Positions 1 to 9,708 are shown, counted from the stretch's first letter. The stretch: 64,000 bases of DNA from Sphingobacterium pedocola (GCF_015209965.1 NZ_MU158693.1:285138-349137); one strand, 5' to 3'. Program-made: numbers and translations. Notes: a model not told the origin generated them from the letters alone.

Positions 1-1280
1 GTATTTATGCATTGGAAAACGACAGTGTTTCGTCATTGACAGATAGTCAATTTGGGGCGTTTAATCCCTTTGCAGCTAATGATACTTTATATTACAACAC
101 GTATACCACCAATGGTTATAAAGTAAGAAAACAGTTGCTAGCAGAAGATACTGAAAAGAGGATCATTCCATCGACAGCACAGACCTTGTATCCCCGGCAA
201 AACGATGCCGCACAAGAGTTACTCCCCCCCCCTGCAAATGATTACCCCATTCAGGATTATAATGTCACAAAACACAGCTTTAACTTTCATAGTATTACAT
301 TAAGCGGCAGTGATTTCGAAAGCTTTGACAATTTGAAACCTGGAATATTTTGGATTTCGAACGATATACTAAATACCACCGCAACAAAAATTGGCTATGA
401 ATACGACGCGGAAATCGAAAAAAGCACCTATTCCGCGGAACTAAGTTATCAACGATATTTCCCCAAAGTATCTCTTTCTTATAGGAATAGAGGACAATTG
501 GGTCAGGCCACTCGTAACGGCAACAGAGATTCAATCATCAATTTTGATTATCGTGAACATTATTTTGCAGCAGATATCCAACTCCCCTTTAGCGTATATA
601 GGGGAAATAAAGTATACAGCTACGGTGTCAACATGGGAACTTCTTATCAAAAAAGATACGATCTTAGCTTAACTACGCTGAGGAATTTCAATGACGTCAT
701 TAGTTTTCCATTAAATTATCAGGCCTATTTCAATAAAAATAGCTTGAGAGCCGCCATGGACATCGCACCCCGTTGGGGACAAAACCTTAGTTTTACCTAT
801 CGTCATCTACCGTTCGAAAACGAATTAAGTGGCGACATTTGGTCCCTACGCACGAGCTTCTACTTTCCGGGAGTCCTATTAAATCACAGCCTACAGGTAC
901 GTTATTCTATGCAAGAATCCTCAGGAAGGTATTTATATTCGAATGATATCCCTCTCGTCAATGGATTCGCAAATTTCTTGTCTCCAGCAGTGAAAAACAC
1001 ATTGTTATTTGACTACCGCTTGCCGATTGCCTATCCCGATTGGTCTATCGGCAATATGGCTTATTTAAAAAGAATTAGAGGGGTTATTTCCGCCGACTAT
1101 CAAAACCTTGCAGAAGCGAATTTGTCGCCCAAGACCGCTGGAGCGGGCCTTTCATTCGATTTCAATGCCTTTAAATATCCTTTGCCCCTATTTACATTTG
1201 GCTCTCGATTAACTTATATTAATGATAAAACGGCGAAAAACCGAATAGTACCCACATTTAGTTTGGGATATAGCTATTAG
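1..1280 (+). CDS. C-terminal part of a large outer membrane beta-barrel protein (partial at left edge)
   Basis: The reading frame is already open at base 3 (codons for I-Y-A-L before the first possible start, a TTG at 12), so the gene begins outside the window. The visible 420 or so residues are rich in alternating hydrophobic/aromatic strands, for example SYRNRGQLGQ, and end in SLGYSY, a terminal aromatic as in outer membrane barrels. A Pro-rich linker (LLPPPAND, near residue 70) precedes the barrel. The layout resembles the C-terminal barrel of Bacteroidota TolB-like propeller/surface-antigen proteins, but the propeller part, if present, lies off the window. Membrane location is well supported by composition; the function is unknown. 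The linker is encoded by a run of nine C residues at 224-232. Confidence 0.6.
   Translation, partial: IYALENDSVSSLTDSQFGAFNPFAANDTLYYNTYTTNGYKVRKQLLAEDTEKRIIPSTAQTLYPRQNDAAQELLPPPANDYPIQDYNVTKHSFNFHSITLSGSDFESFDNLKPGIFWISNDILNTTATKIGYEYDAEIEKSTYSAELSYQRYFPKVSLSYRNRGQLGQATRNGNRDSIINFDYREHYFAADIQLPFSVYRGNKVYSYGVNMGTSYQKRYDLSLTTLRNFNDVISFPLNYQAYFNKNSLRAAMDIAPRWGQNLSFTYRHLPFENELSGDIWSLRTSFYFPGVLLNHSLQVRYSMQESSGRYLYSNDIPLVNGFANFLSPAVKNTLLFDYRLPIAYPDWSIGNMAYLKRIRGVISADYQNLAEANLSPKTAGAGLSFDFNAFKYPLPLFTFGSRLTYINDKTAKNRIVPTFSLGYSY
224..232. repeat. Homopolymeric tract of nine C inside the barrel gene
   Basis: Nine consecutive C residues lie in frame in the outer membrane protein gene and encode the Pro-Pro-Pro linker. 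In an AT-rich genome such a run is unusual. Poly-C or poly-G runs of this length are known slippage sites in surface genes of other bacteria, so a length change here would truncate the barrel. Confidence 0.7.
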
Positions 1281-1412
1281 CGGACACGACACACTGTAGG
1301 GTAATATTCTTACTATCAATATGTTATTTAAAAAAAATTAAAACAAAAAATATTTGAAGGCGTTATAACAATTACAGCAAATAGTAAATCCCTCAACAAA
1401 ACAAGTTATAAT

Positions 1413-1850
1413 ATGGCAATTATATCTACTGAGGCCGAGATACAAGAAAGATTATCCGCCGTTTATGAAGAATTGATAAATGCAAAAGACCTCATCCGTC
1501 ATGAACTCATTGAATCTCGGTTAAACTATGATAAAGCCTGTGACAAGCATATTCAAACAGGTTTTAGATGCGAATACGAATGGATTGACGCGGAGATATC
1601 CCACCAGGAGAACTTTATAAAATATGACATCTATTGTCATCTTCTTGAAATCGTAAATGATTTCCGAGACCTGTACGGACAATTCCCTGAGTACCATCAA
1701 ATGTACGTGACGCTGAATCTAATCATGCTTCAATTGGCTAGAGAGGAAAAATATGAGTTAGCAGCTATACTTAAAAATTGGGTGGATCGTATAAATTGTA
1801 TAATAAAAGAAAGGTCACCAAATCTCGAAGAATCTGTTAGAAAGAATTAA
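1413..1850 (+). CDS. Small hypothetical protein with a UVR-like C-terminal helix pair
   Basis: A 145-residue soluble, charged, mostly helical protein with no signal peptide. I do not recognise the family. The C-terminal segment LAREEKYELAAILKNWVDRI (about residues 110-130) resembles the UVR motif, the helical hairpin of UvrB, UvrC and some Clp regulators, in which an acidic/aromatic-E-x-A-A-x-L-R/K-(D/N)-x-I pattern recurs. This is a pattern match by eye only. The ATG start gives a sensible N-terminus; the 130-base gap upstream holds no clear promoter. The gene stands alone, convergent with the susCD operon, and a strong hairpin follows at 1950-1986. Confidence 0.6.
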   Translation: MAIISTEAEIQERLSAVYEELINAKDLIRHELIESRLNYDKACDKHIQTGFRCEYEWIDAEISHQENFIKYDIYCHLLEIVNDFRDLYGQFPEYHQMYVTLNLIMLQLAREEKYELAAILKNWVDRINCIIKERSPNLEESVRKN

Positions 1851-1949
1851 AGACATCGAAAATCTTCCTAGGTTCCTATATTTCCGATGCGGAACTTAGT
1901 TTAAAAAAGTTATCAACCGAGGAATTAACGAAAATTTTTCAAACAAAAA

Positions 1950-1986
1950 CCTGAAGTTGCCCACGATTTTAGTGGGTAACTTCAGG
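1950..1986 (-). terminator. Rho-independent terminator of the susCD operon
   Basis: A 15-bp stem (one G-U pair) with a 7-base loop: arms 1950-1964 and 1972-1986, starting CCTGAAGTT. Read on the minus strand it is followed by GTTTTTGTTTG and lies 24 bases past the stop codon at 2011, so it best fits the end of the susC-susD-DUF5123 transcript. It may also stop the plus-strand gene that ends at 1850. Confidence 0.8.
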
Positions 1987-2010
1987 TTAGTTGCGACAGG
2001 TGTAATAACG

Positions 2011-4164
2011 TTACCTCCAACGGGGATCGCCGATACCTTCAGTGTAGATGGGGTGGTTAAGTACCTCCGGTGTGTTTTTATAACGCAGGCCATTCAAGTT
2101 ATAGAGATGCGCATTCGTATCCCAGTTTGCACCCACTTTTTTGCCCTTCGGATACGGATCGACCATTAGGTTCTCCGGCGCAATCGGGGTTGGGCCGGTA
2201 GTGACTTTTGTCGCTTCCAATCCACCTGCATTAAGTACTCCATTGTTAAATCCAGCGCCTCTGCTGGCATGGCTAAACGGTTGGTTGTTGAAAATCTCTG
2301 CAGAAGAATAGTAGGTAACCGCGTTGTTTGCAGATTTGGCGGACGTCGCGTAGTTGTCGGCAATATCGAAGCTTAAACCTGGACGATACGTCCGGAAATC
2401 CATACCGCTTTGGTAAAAATCCCTATTATCTCCGGTAGCTTTAACGGAAATAAAAAGGTTTTTCTTGACCGTATATGTACTGTTGGCCGGTGGGTTTTGA
2501 TGTTGGATCAAGAAGCGTCCGTTGGAAACTGAAAATGCGTTTAGAAACGTATTGTTCTCGATCGTCACATTCCAAACCACACTTGAAGCCCACGCTAAAT
2601 TTGCATTCTCGCGTACCAGTTGATCCCAGCTGATGCCAATAAAGGAGTTATTTTTAATGACCACATTGTTGAAAATATTTGTTGCTACCGAAACGGCGGC
2701 GCCTGTAATTAGGGGATAACCACGTCCATTGGTATCGTACATGCCGGCGTCATGGAACAAACAATTGTCAATAATAATATTTTCGATGACCTGTCGATTA
2801 GAACCCTGTGTCCTAAACCAAGACCGCACCATACCCTGAAAATTACAATTTCGGGTCTCTAATCTGGAACAGGTGAATGGCATGGATGCCGAGTGTTGGT
2901 TGATAAAATAGTTTCCGTTAATGGACTTACCTGGATAGAGCGATTGGTTGAAAAAGTTTACGGCAAGCGGTAATTCGAAACTAATATCATCAAAGATCAC
3001 ATCGCCCACCGTGATACTGCCGATTTCACCAGCTTGTGCCGGTCGACCGAGTTGGAAGTTCAACGCATTGGACCCCGTATTGGTTTCATTGTAGCCAAGC
3101 CCCATATAGACAATTGGTTTCGTACCCGGAAGGTTTGATCGTAAGGTTAGGCCTTTCGCCAGCACCACGTTGCTGCCCATATAATATTTTTTGCCGGCTT
3201 CGAGCATAAATATCGTCCCCTCAGCGAGTGTATTATCAAGTAGAAAATTATTCAATATCGTATCTAAACGGGATACATTGTTTTGTTGTGCCCAGACATT
3301 TTCACTATCTAAGATGTGTGGAATAAGGATCGGTTCGCCGACCTGACCTCGCATACGCACCATACTGGTATTATATAACCTATCCCAATAACGCCCAACC
3401 TTACCGTTAAGCCCGTTAACTACATACAGGGAGTTGGAAGTCAGGCCTGTTACATCTACGTACCCATTGGCTCTGTCTGCATCTGTCAATTTAATAGACT
3501 TCGTTTCTAGGTCTCTATTTACCGAGGCAGGTTGTACGAGGATTTCATCGATTAGGAATTTTCCATCCTCATATTGAAAGCTGGGATTCAATGGCGTAGT
3601 AGGATTAGGAGGGGGGACGGTGAGGTCAAACCAAACCCGCATACTGGTTTCAGTAACATTAGCGACTGACACCACATCAGGGATTCCTATCCGCTCGCCC
3701 ATTTCCCATTCTGCACGATCGTCGTTGTGTGCTCCATCACCTAGTCCATACCACTTCGAGTGATAGGCCTCGCCCATCGGCGAAAGGGTTTGGATCGCAA
3801 AATTATGCTTGGTCGAATATTGTAAATCTATTTTGGTCAATTTGAGTACGTCCGGCCCCACAATAGTATCCCATAGAATGTCGCCAGGGATGTCCCACGA
3901 ACCGGATTGCACTTTCATCTTCAAACGATAGCCCGCAGCACCATGAATACCGTTCCATACGAGGTACATGTCGTTTGTATTCACCACCTGGCTGGCCAGA
4001 GGGTCGCTCGATTTACCGGTATTGCCCTGATGACGGAATACAGCCATAAAGGACCTATTCTGATCTTCATCAGTTAGGGTAAGCAGATTTTTTTGACAGC
4101 TCTGGAGGAACATGGTCAGCAGACTTGCCAACACCATGTTCCATGTTAAAATCTTAGTTTTCAT
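2011..4164 (-). CDS. DUF5123/DUF4957-type beta-helix surface lipoprotein of a pectin-type PUL
   Basis: A 717-residue lipoprotein. The start at 4164 gives a signal peptide (MKTKILTWNMVLASLLTMFL) with a lipobox ending QSC; the longer frame from 4218 would place this signal internally. Residues about 40-270 look like two fibronectin-III-type domains (YLVWNGIHGAAGYRLKMKV; VTETSMRVWFDL). The rest is a run of short Asn-rich strands such as NIIIDNCLFHD and VVIKNNSFIG, typical of a right-handed parallel beta-helix, and it ends GIGDPRW as in DUF5123 proteins. Relatives sit next to SusC/SusD in Bacteroidota pectin loci and are thought to be outer-surface glycan-binding proteins. No lyase catalytic signature was evident to me, so binding rather than cleavage is inferred. 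It starts 22 bases after susD. Confidence 0.8.
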   Translation of the reverse strand: MKTKILTWNMVLASLLTMFLQSCQKNLLTLTDEDQNRSFMAVFRHQGNTGKSSDPLASQVVNTNDMYLVWNGIHGAAGYRLKMKVQSGSWDIPGDILWDTIVGPDVLKLTKIDLQYSTKHNFAIQTLSPMGEAYHSKWYGLGDGAHNDDRAEWEMGERIGIPDVVSVANVTETSMRVWFDLTVPPPNPTTPLNPSFQYEDGKFLIDEILVQPASVNRDLETKSIKLTDADRANGYVDVTGLTSNSLYVVNGLNGKVGRYWDRLYNTSMVRMRGQVGEPILIPHILDSENVWAQQNNVSRLDTILNNFLLDNTLAEGTIFMLEAGKKYYMGSNVVLAKGLTLRSNLPGTKPIVYMGLGYNETNTGSNALNFQLGRPAQAGEIGSITVGDVIFDDISFELPLAVNFFNQSLYPGKSINGNYFINQHSASMPFTCSRLETRNCNFQGMVRSWFRTQGSNRQVIENIIIDNCLFHDAGMYDTNGRGYPLITGAAVSVATNIFNNVVIKNNSFIGISWDQLVRENANLAWASSVVWNVTIENNTFLNAFSVSNGRFLIQHQNPPANSTYTVKKNLFISVKATGDNRDFYQSGMDFRTYRPGLSFDIADNYATSAKSANNAVTYYSSAEIFNNQPFSHASRGAGFNNGVLNAGGLEATKVTTGPTPIAPENLMVDPYPKGKKVGANWDTNAHLYNLNGLRYKNTPEVLNHPIYTEGIGDPRWR

Positions 4165-4186
4165 TGTATCTTCTTTTTTTATCAAA

Positions 4187-6133
4187 CTAATAACCATATT
4201 GATTTTTGTACGCGCCATTGCTCAACTGAATGGCTTGGTTAGGGAACGGCAAGATATATCGCACCGGTGGCAAACCGTTACGGTCCATCGATTCCCAATT
4301 TCCCGTAGGACCGCCTTTGATAAAGCCACGGAAGGAATACAGAATCTGCGCTCTCGGCATAGACGTGTCTTCATTATACCAGCTGTATAATGTGGTCATC
4401 TCCCAACCGGTACCCGGATGCAACACGCCTTCCCATGGGTTATAAAATTCAATAATTGGCAAGGTTGTATTTGGATAGATCTCTTTATTTCCAGGGTTTG
4501 CTACACGCCTAAAGAACTTGTTAAACGGGAGCGACTGATAGGCTTCAGAACCGTCCATAAAGTCGCCGCCCACCATAGAAGCTACGATCAGGTACTCTTT
4601 AAAGCTATCGTACACGACTTTGGAATAGAGGTTCCAGCGAACAAGGTCTTTCCATCGCATATTTTCGCCGCCAAATTCCCATTTGCGCTCCTGGACAATA
4701 GCGTTAAAGAATGATTCCTTCGAGGCGGCAGCGGCGTTGGTATAGCTTTCTACTTTGGTGGCATGGTCTGCTTCTACAAAAGCGCGTCTGCGTACCTGCT
4801 TGAAAGCATCTAGGGCTTTCGCACCGTGCGGCCCACTTAGTCCGTCTTCGACCTCATTGACGGCTTCGGCATACATCAACAAGATGTCAGCGTAGCGCAT
4901 ATAGGGTAGATTGATGCCGGTACCGCCTTGACTTTGGCTGCCTAAAGCTCTTGAGGGATCGGCCCATAGTTTGGCCCATTTGTTATTATATAGGCTATAG
5001 TCCACGAGTACTTGAGGAACGCCTGCTGCGTCATATCCCCACGTACCAACGGTATAATCTTTACGCACGTCTGCACGGTCAAAGGAGTACGCATAGAAGG
5101 CATTTAAGCGCATGCCGCCATTGATAACGCCCCACATATGGTTCGTCACGTTTTCGACGCCTTCAACCCGTGGACCGGTAATATTACCCAAATTGCTACT
5201 ATTATTCCGTAAAAAAGGGATCTCAAAAATAGGGTCGTCGTTATTGTTTACCACGTTGTTGGTCTGATCGATAAATACATCCCGGTAGGCTTTGCCTAAC
5301 TTATGCGTCCCGGATGAAATCACAGAATCGGCATATTGCATCGCTGTTAGATAGTAATCTTTGTAATCCGGCATACGCTTCATGGTGCCGCGGGTACCCT
5401 CGGAATAGAGCGCATAACCGCCACGGGTTAAGGCCATCCGTGCGATCATGCTATAACAAAAGGCTTTTGAGGCACGTTCTACACCTTCATCTATATAGGC
5501 GTCGCCATCTTCGATCTTGGAGGCGTATTTCATTCCCGCTGCTGCCCCTTTTAGATCGTTGATGAGAAAGCTGAGAATTTCATTGCGGTCTGTAACCGGG
5601 ATCACAAAATTCGATTTAAGGTTCATGGCGGGCTCGGTATTAAAAGGGACATCGCCAAACATCACGACCAAATCGTGGTAAAACATCGCGCGCAACACCT
5701 TGGCTTCGCCGAGCATCTGCGTAAGGTCCTTGTCGCTCGTGCTGAAAACCGGGCTATTCTCTATGCCGGAAATAAAAATATTGGCCCGTTCGATGCCTTC
5801 GTACTGCTTATTCCAAAAGCGTTGTACGGAAGGCGCGTGTTGGGCACCGTCAAAAGCCCTGAAATCTTCGCCGTTTACATTTGGTAACTCACCGGCGAAA
5901 GGCGTAAACTCCACATCACTGTTTAAAGCGAAGGTACTGAAGTAGGCATTGCCGTAGGAGTCATTACTCATTAAAGAAGCATATACGGCGGTTAATACCC
6001 TGTTGATTTCCTCTTTGTTGCTGAATACATAATCCGTTTCGTATTTGGAATCCGAATTCACGTCCAGGAAATTTTTCTTGCACGAAGCAAGGAATAGAAA
6101 TAGGGTGCTGAGAATTAGAATATATTTCCTCAT
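4187..6133 (-). CDS. SusD/RagB family glycan-binding lipoprotein
   Basis: About 648 residues. The start at 6133 gives the compact signal MRKYILILSTLFLFLASC with lipobox LASC; an ATG three codons upstream (6142) is possible. N-terminal FLDVNSDSKYETDYVFSNKEEI, the helical TPR-like core, LRAMFYHDLVVMFGDVP (about residues 145-165), and the C-terminal block RYADILLMYAEAVNEV with QERKWEFGGENMRWKDLVRWN are classic RagB/SusD landmarks. SusD proteins cap the SusC channel and capture oligosaccharides at the outer surface. The gene lies 39 bases after susC and 22 before the DUF5123 gene, so the three form one operon. Confidence 0.95.
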   Translation of the reverse strand: MRKYILILSTLFLFLASCKKNFLDVNSDSKYETDYVFSNKEEINRVLTAVYASLMSNDSYGNAYFSTFALNSDVEFTPFAGELPNVNGEDFRAFDGAQHAPSVQRFWNKQYEGIERANIFISGIENSPVFSTSDKDLTQMLGEAKVLRAMFYHDLVVMFGDVPFNTEPAMNLKSNFVIPVTDRNEILSFLINDLKGAAAGMKYASKIEDGDAYIDEGVERASKAFCYSMIARMALTRGGYALYSEGTRGTMKRMPDYKDYYLTAMQYADSVISSGTHKLGKAYRDVFIDQTNNVVNNNDDPIFEIPFLRNNSSNLGNITGPRVEGVENVTNHMWGVINGGMRLNAFYAYSFDRADVRKDYTVGTWGYDAAGVPQVLVDYSLYNNKWAKLWADPSRALGSQSQGGTGINLPYMRYADILLMYAEAVNEVEDGLSGPHGAKALDAFKQVRRRAFVEADHATKVESYTNAAAASKESFFNAIVQERKWEFGGENMRWKDLVRWNLYSKVVYDSFKEYLIVASMVGGDFMDGSEAYQSLPFNKFFRRVANPGNKEIYPNTTLPIIEFYNPWEGVLHPGTGWEMTTLYSWYNEDTSMPRAQILYSFRGFIKGGPTGNWESMDRNGLPPVRYILPFPNQAIQLSNGAYKNQYGY

Positions 6134-6172
6134 GGTATACATAGTTTATACTGCAATAGGTGGATACTTAGA

Positions 6173-9100
6173 TTAGAACGTAATATTTAAACCGGCCAAA
6201 AAATTTCGGCTCCGGGGATAGCGATTATAGTCTACGCCGGGGGTAAGCCCGGTTTGTACATCGACTTCCGGATCATATCCCTTATAATTGGTCCATAAAA
6301 ATAAGTTATAACCACTCACAAATACCCGTACGTTACCCAATTTAAGACGGTCTAGTGTACTTCTTGGTAACGTATAGCCTAACGTAACGTCTTGTAAACG
6401 CAGGAAGGAACCGTCCTCAATAAAGTACGAGTGCGTGACCTTCTTACCGATATCAACCGGGTTGAATATCGTCGCATCGGCGTTGACTTCTTGGTATTGC
6501 GTAGTATACAGCGCATTGCTGACCATCCGGTCGCCGTATACATCGTCGGCATACCGCCAGCGTGCATTTTCGTTGAATTCCGGCAGGATATTGAAGTAGT
6601 TATTGGCGTTGCTCTCGAATGAGGACAGCGTGTAGCGTGTCGCGTTGTTTACATCGAAGCCATACATAAAAAAGAAGTTGGCAGACAGATCGAAATTACG
6701 CCAACCGCCGACGAGGTTTAACCCGCCGCTGAATTTAGGGTTGGTATTTCCGATTACCACTTTGTCCCGGTCGTTGACCACGTTTTCTTCACCCTCTACA
6801 TCCACATGGTTTTTGAATTTTGGTCTTCCCGGTTGGGTACCGAAAAGCGCGTCGTTATTTACGGTTCCGGGCTTAGCCACCCAGTTGAGACCTTGTAAAT
6901 CGAATTCATCAAATTTATAAATGCCGTCGTACTGGTAGCCATATATTAGACCCAGCTGATCGCCCACCTGCAACATATAGTCAAAATCGGAGGATTTCCA
7001 ACGATCAGACGTCATCCAAAGTACGTCTTCCGCACCGTTTAGTTTGTCTACCCGCGTTTTGGTCGACCCAAAGGTGAATGTAGTATTGAAATAGGCGTGG
7101 TCCCGCTTGATAAGCTGTGCATTGATCGCGATGTCGAACCCGCGGTTGGTAACCTGCCCAATGTTTTGCATCTGTTGCGTGTAGCCCGTTGTGGTAGGGA
7201 TATTGCTGAGGTACAGCAAATCGGTTGTGGTGTTCCAATACGCTTCTGGTGTAATAGTAAGACGCCCTTGCCAGGTTTCGATGTCGAAGGCTACGTTACG
7301 CGTAAGCGTAGTTTCCCATTTAATATTTGGATTCGGCAGTGTACCACCGCCCGTATTCCCGTAATATTCGTATCCCGTTTCGTTGCTTTCGCCCCAGCCC
7401 GGTCCGCCCGTCGGATAAATGGAATACTGGTACCGCCACATATCGTCCGTAATCCGGTTGTTGCCAGATTTACCGATCGCCGCACGTAGTTTAAGTTGCG
7501 AAAACACATCTTGGTCCGCCATAAATTTTTCATTCGAGATGACCCACCCTCCCGAAACGGCAGGGAAGTGCCCCCACTGGTTTCCAGGTGCAAACTTGGT
7601 CGAACCATCGGCGCGGTAAGTAAGCGATAGCAAGTATTTACGGTCATAGTTGTAGTTTGCCTGCCCGAAATACGACGATAGTCGCTCCGGTGAGGACATA
7701 AACGACGCCGCTGTCCAGGGTGTTCCTAAGGCTAGGTTTCGGATCGCGCGTTCGGCTTCGACGGCTTTTGGGAAATAACGAGAGCTATTTCCGGTCGAGT
7801 ATTCCATTGCAGTCTGAAGTTCCTGGCCTGCGAGAACGGTATAGTTGTGCTTGTTTGCTGACCCCCTGTATTCTAAGGTATTGGTCCAGCCGTACCGGTT
7901 CTGCCGAATCGTTCCCAATTGCACGACGGGCAGGCCATTGTTGCTTCTGGCCAAAGGGGTTAAATCTCCAGAAAATAGGTCTGTAAACCGAAATCCCATA
8001 AACTGTGAACCTAACGTACGGAATGTCAGCTCGGGCAGAATGCTCCACTCAACGGAAGCTTGGTTAGTAAACTCATACCGATTTTCTCTCCGGTAGTTTT
8101 GATCGATGTCTCCCCTAGGGTTGGTATATTCAAAGAAGCGCTCATCTTCTGGATCAATGTCTTCTGCTGGTACAAAGGAGAATTCGCGAAGACCATTCGT
8201 CGGCCGGTAGCGCAGTACATTGATAAGACCGCCGCTTCCCACTTTATCCGCACCTGGACCTCGGTCTTGGCGGTAGGTAAAGCGTGGATTAATCAGCAAT
8301 TTCAATTTTTTAGAAAGGTCGGTGCTCACTTTGGTATTGACGTTGGTTCGAATAACGCCGGTTCCAATAAGCACACCCTCTTCATCGTGGTGCGTCACAC
8401 TAGTATTGAATTTAAACGTCTGTGTTCCGCCGCTCAGCGTCAGGTTGTACATCTGGCTAATCGGATTACCACCTAAAATTTCATCCTGCCAATCATTTCC
8501 TTCAAATCGTTTGTACAGACTAAAATCAGCCGGGTTACCAAAGTTTCCCCGAAATTTCTGGCGGTTGGTGTTGTTGCCGACCACCGATTCATATTGAATC
8601 TTCACGAATTCGTAAGGCGACATGACCTCTATTTTCCGGGCAAGGCTTCTTACCTGTGTATTGTGGTTGAAATTGAGACTTAATTTACCAGCTTGTGCAC
8701 GCTTGGTGGTCACAACGACCACACCATTTCCACCACGGGCTCCATAAATAGCTGTCAACGAGGCGTCTTTCAGGATGTCAATACTCAAAATATCGGTGGG
8801 AGGGATATCGTTGATGTTATCCACCGGAAAACCATCCACAATAAAAAGAGGGGCGTTACTTTGGGTTACCGAAGTACCGCCGCGAATCCGGATGTTAATC
8901 TCTGCACCGGGGGCACCATCGGCCATGGTGACCTGTACACCAGCTGCTTTGCCTTGCAAAGCTTCCGCTGCCGAAGACACGGGAACGCGTGCCAAGGTCT
9001 TTCCCGAAACCGATGAAACTGAGCCCGTCAAATCTTTGATAGCGGTAGCCGAACCGTACCCGATGATGACCACTTCGTCTAAGCCCGAAGCCTCATCCAC

Positions 9101-9385
9101 CAGTTCAATGGTGACGGGATCGCTTCCTTCCACCGGAACAAGTTGTGCGACAAAGCCTATCATTTTAAATTCCAACCGAATGGGGCCTGTGTCTTTTGTC
9201 CGGAGGGAGAATTTTCCGTTTTCATCCGTTGTGGCAGCTACCGTAGTTCCGCGAAGCAGGACGGTTACCCCGGGTAAAGTGAGCCCAGTGCCTTTTTCCG
9301 TCACAGTACCGGTAATTTGCCTTTCCTGCGCAAATACGCCGAGAGACACCCACAACAAGATTGCAATAAGGAGCAGTCTTTTCAT
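6173..9385 (-). CDS. SusC/RagA family TonB-linked outer membrane transporter
   Basis: 1070 residues, normal for the family. In order: signal peptide (MKRLLLIAILLWVSLGVFAQ), a CarboxypepD_reg-like domain (residues about 22-95, ITGTVTEKGTGLTLPGVTV), a TonB-box-like stretch (VVIIGYGSA), the plug (GSVSSVSGKTL through IYGARGGNGVVVVTTKRA), and a 22-strand-type barrel ending with the aromatic NFLAGLNITF. It imports oligosaccharides with energy from TonB-ExbBD, working with the SusD lipoprotein downstream. Neighbouring arabinofuranosidases point to an arabinose-containing pectic glycan, which is inference. The block is visibly richer in G+C than the enzyme operon beside it. Confidence 0.95.
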   Translation of the reverse strand: MKRLLLIAILLWVSLGVFAQERQITGTVTEKGTGLTLPGVTVLLRGTTVAATTDENGKFSLRTKDTGPIRLEFKMIGFVAQLVPVEGSDPVTIELVDEASGLDEVVIIGYGSATAIKDLTGSVSSVSGKTLARVPVSSAAEALQGKAAGVQVTMADGAPGAEINIRIRGGTSVTQSNAPLFIVDGFPVDNINDIPPTDILSIDILKDASLTAIYGARGGNGVVVVTTKRAQAGKLSLNFNHNTQVRSLARKIEVMSPYEFVKIQYESVVGNNTNRQKFRGNFGNPADFSLYKRFEGNDWQDEILGGNPISQMYNLTLSGGTQTFKFNTSVTHHDEEGVLIGTGVIRTNVNTKVSTDLSKKLKLLINPRFTYRQDRGPGADKVGSGGLINVLRYRPTNGLREFSFVPAEDIDPEDERFFEYTNPRGDIDQNYRRENRYEFTNQASVEWSILPELTFRTLGSQFMGFRFTDLFSGDLTPLARSNNGLPVVQLGTIRQNRYGWTNTLEYRGSANKHNYTVLAGQELQTAMEYSTGNSSRYFPKAVEAERAIRNLALGTPWTAASFMSSPERLSSYFGQANYNYDRKYLLSLTYRADGSTKFAPGNQWGHFPAVSGGWVISNEKFMADQDVFSQLKLRAAIGKSGNNRITDDMWRYQYSIYPTGGPGWGESNETGYEYYGNTGGGTLPNPNIKWETTLTRNVAFDIETWQGRLTITPEAYWNTTTDLLYLSNIPTTTGYTQQMQNIGQVTNRGFDIAINAQLIKRDHAYFNTTFTFGSTKTRVDKLNGAEDVLWMTSDRWKSSDFDYMLQVGDQLGLIYGYQYDGIYKFDEFDLQGLNWVAKPGTVNNDALFGTQPGRPKFKNHVDVEGEENVVNDRDKVVIGNTNPKFSGGLNLVGGWRNFDLSANFFFMYGFDVNNATRYTLSSFESNANNYFNILPEFNENARWRYADDVYGDRMVSNALYTTQYQEVNADATIFNPVDIGKKVTHSYFIEDGSFLRLQDVTLGYTLPRSTLDRLKLGNVRVFVSGYNLFLWTNYKGYDPEVDVQTGLTPGVDYNRYPRSRNFLAGLNITF

Positions 9386-9615
9386 AATGTAAGTAGTTTA
9401 AATTTATTAGTCAGTTAGCTTGTAATTCTCGAGGTTCACTAGTCTCCTCATGATTTTTTTGTAAAAATTGATTTATACTGGTTTATTATTACTCAATAAG
9501 AACATCAGCCTTCAAAACAAGGAGATTCTTCTCGGTTTCAAAATTTAATTTCTCTGTATGTATGAATTATAATAGATTCATATTGGTCTGACCCACGTAT
9601 ATTCCTATACAACTG

Positions 9616-9633
9616 TGTATCATCTATGATACA
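9616..9633. promoter_or_regulatory. Perfect dyad TGTATCAT-CT-ATGATACA, candidate operator
   Basis: Two 8-base arms are exact reverse complements around a 2-base centre. It lies about 230 bases before the susC start and about 300 before the kinase. The symmetry and size fit a dimeric regulator site; no T-run follows it on either strand, so it is not a terminator. Confidence 0.5.
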
Positions 9634-9676
9634 ATAATAGCATAATTTACTTGTTGTGCTTCAAAAAGGTCGGTTA

Positions 9677-9708
9677 AAAAATACGCAATCGTTCCCGACA
9701 ACGATTGC
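9677..9708 (-). terminator. Terminator-like hairpin in the susC leader region
   Basis: Arms 9685-9693 and 9700-9708 (GCAATCGTT / AACGATTGC, nine perfect pairs, 6-base loop). On the minus strand the stem is followed directly by GTATTTTTTAACC. A perfect minus-strand TAnnTTTG box lies upstream at 9778-9771, so a short transcript of roughly 85-90 bases could start there and end here, ahead of susC. Confidence 0.45.

Noticed and set aside
1896..2169. Short frames on both strands over the susCD terminator
   Set aside because: They are created by the hairpin arms and the antisense of the DUF5123 C-terminus.
7097..7489. Several 100-130-codon frames on both strands within susC
   Set aside because: All overlap the intact SusC frame and lack starts with promoters or domain features.
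8775..9392. A 205-codon plus-strand frame across the start of susC
   Set aside because: It is fully antisense to a clear SusC N-terminal region, and its protein is low-complexity with no recognisable domain. It is a by-product of codon bias in the real gene.
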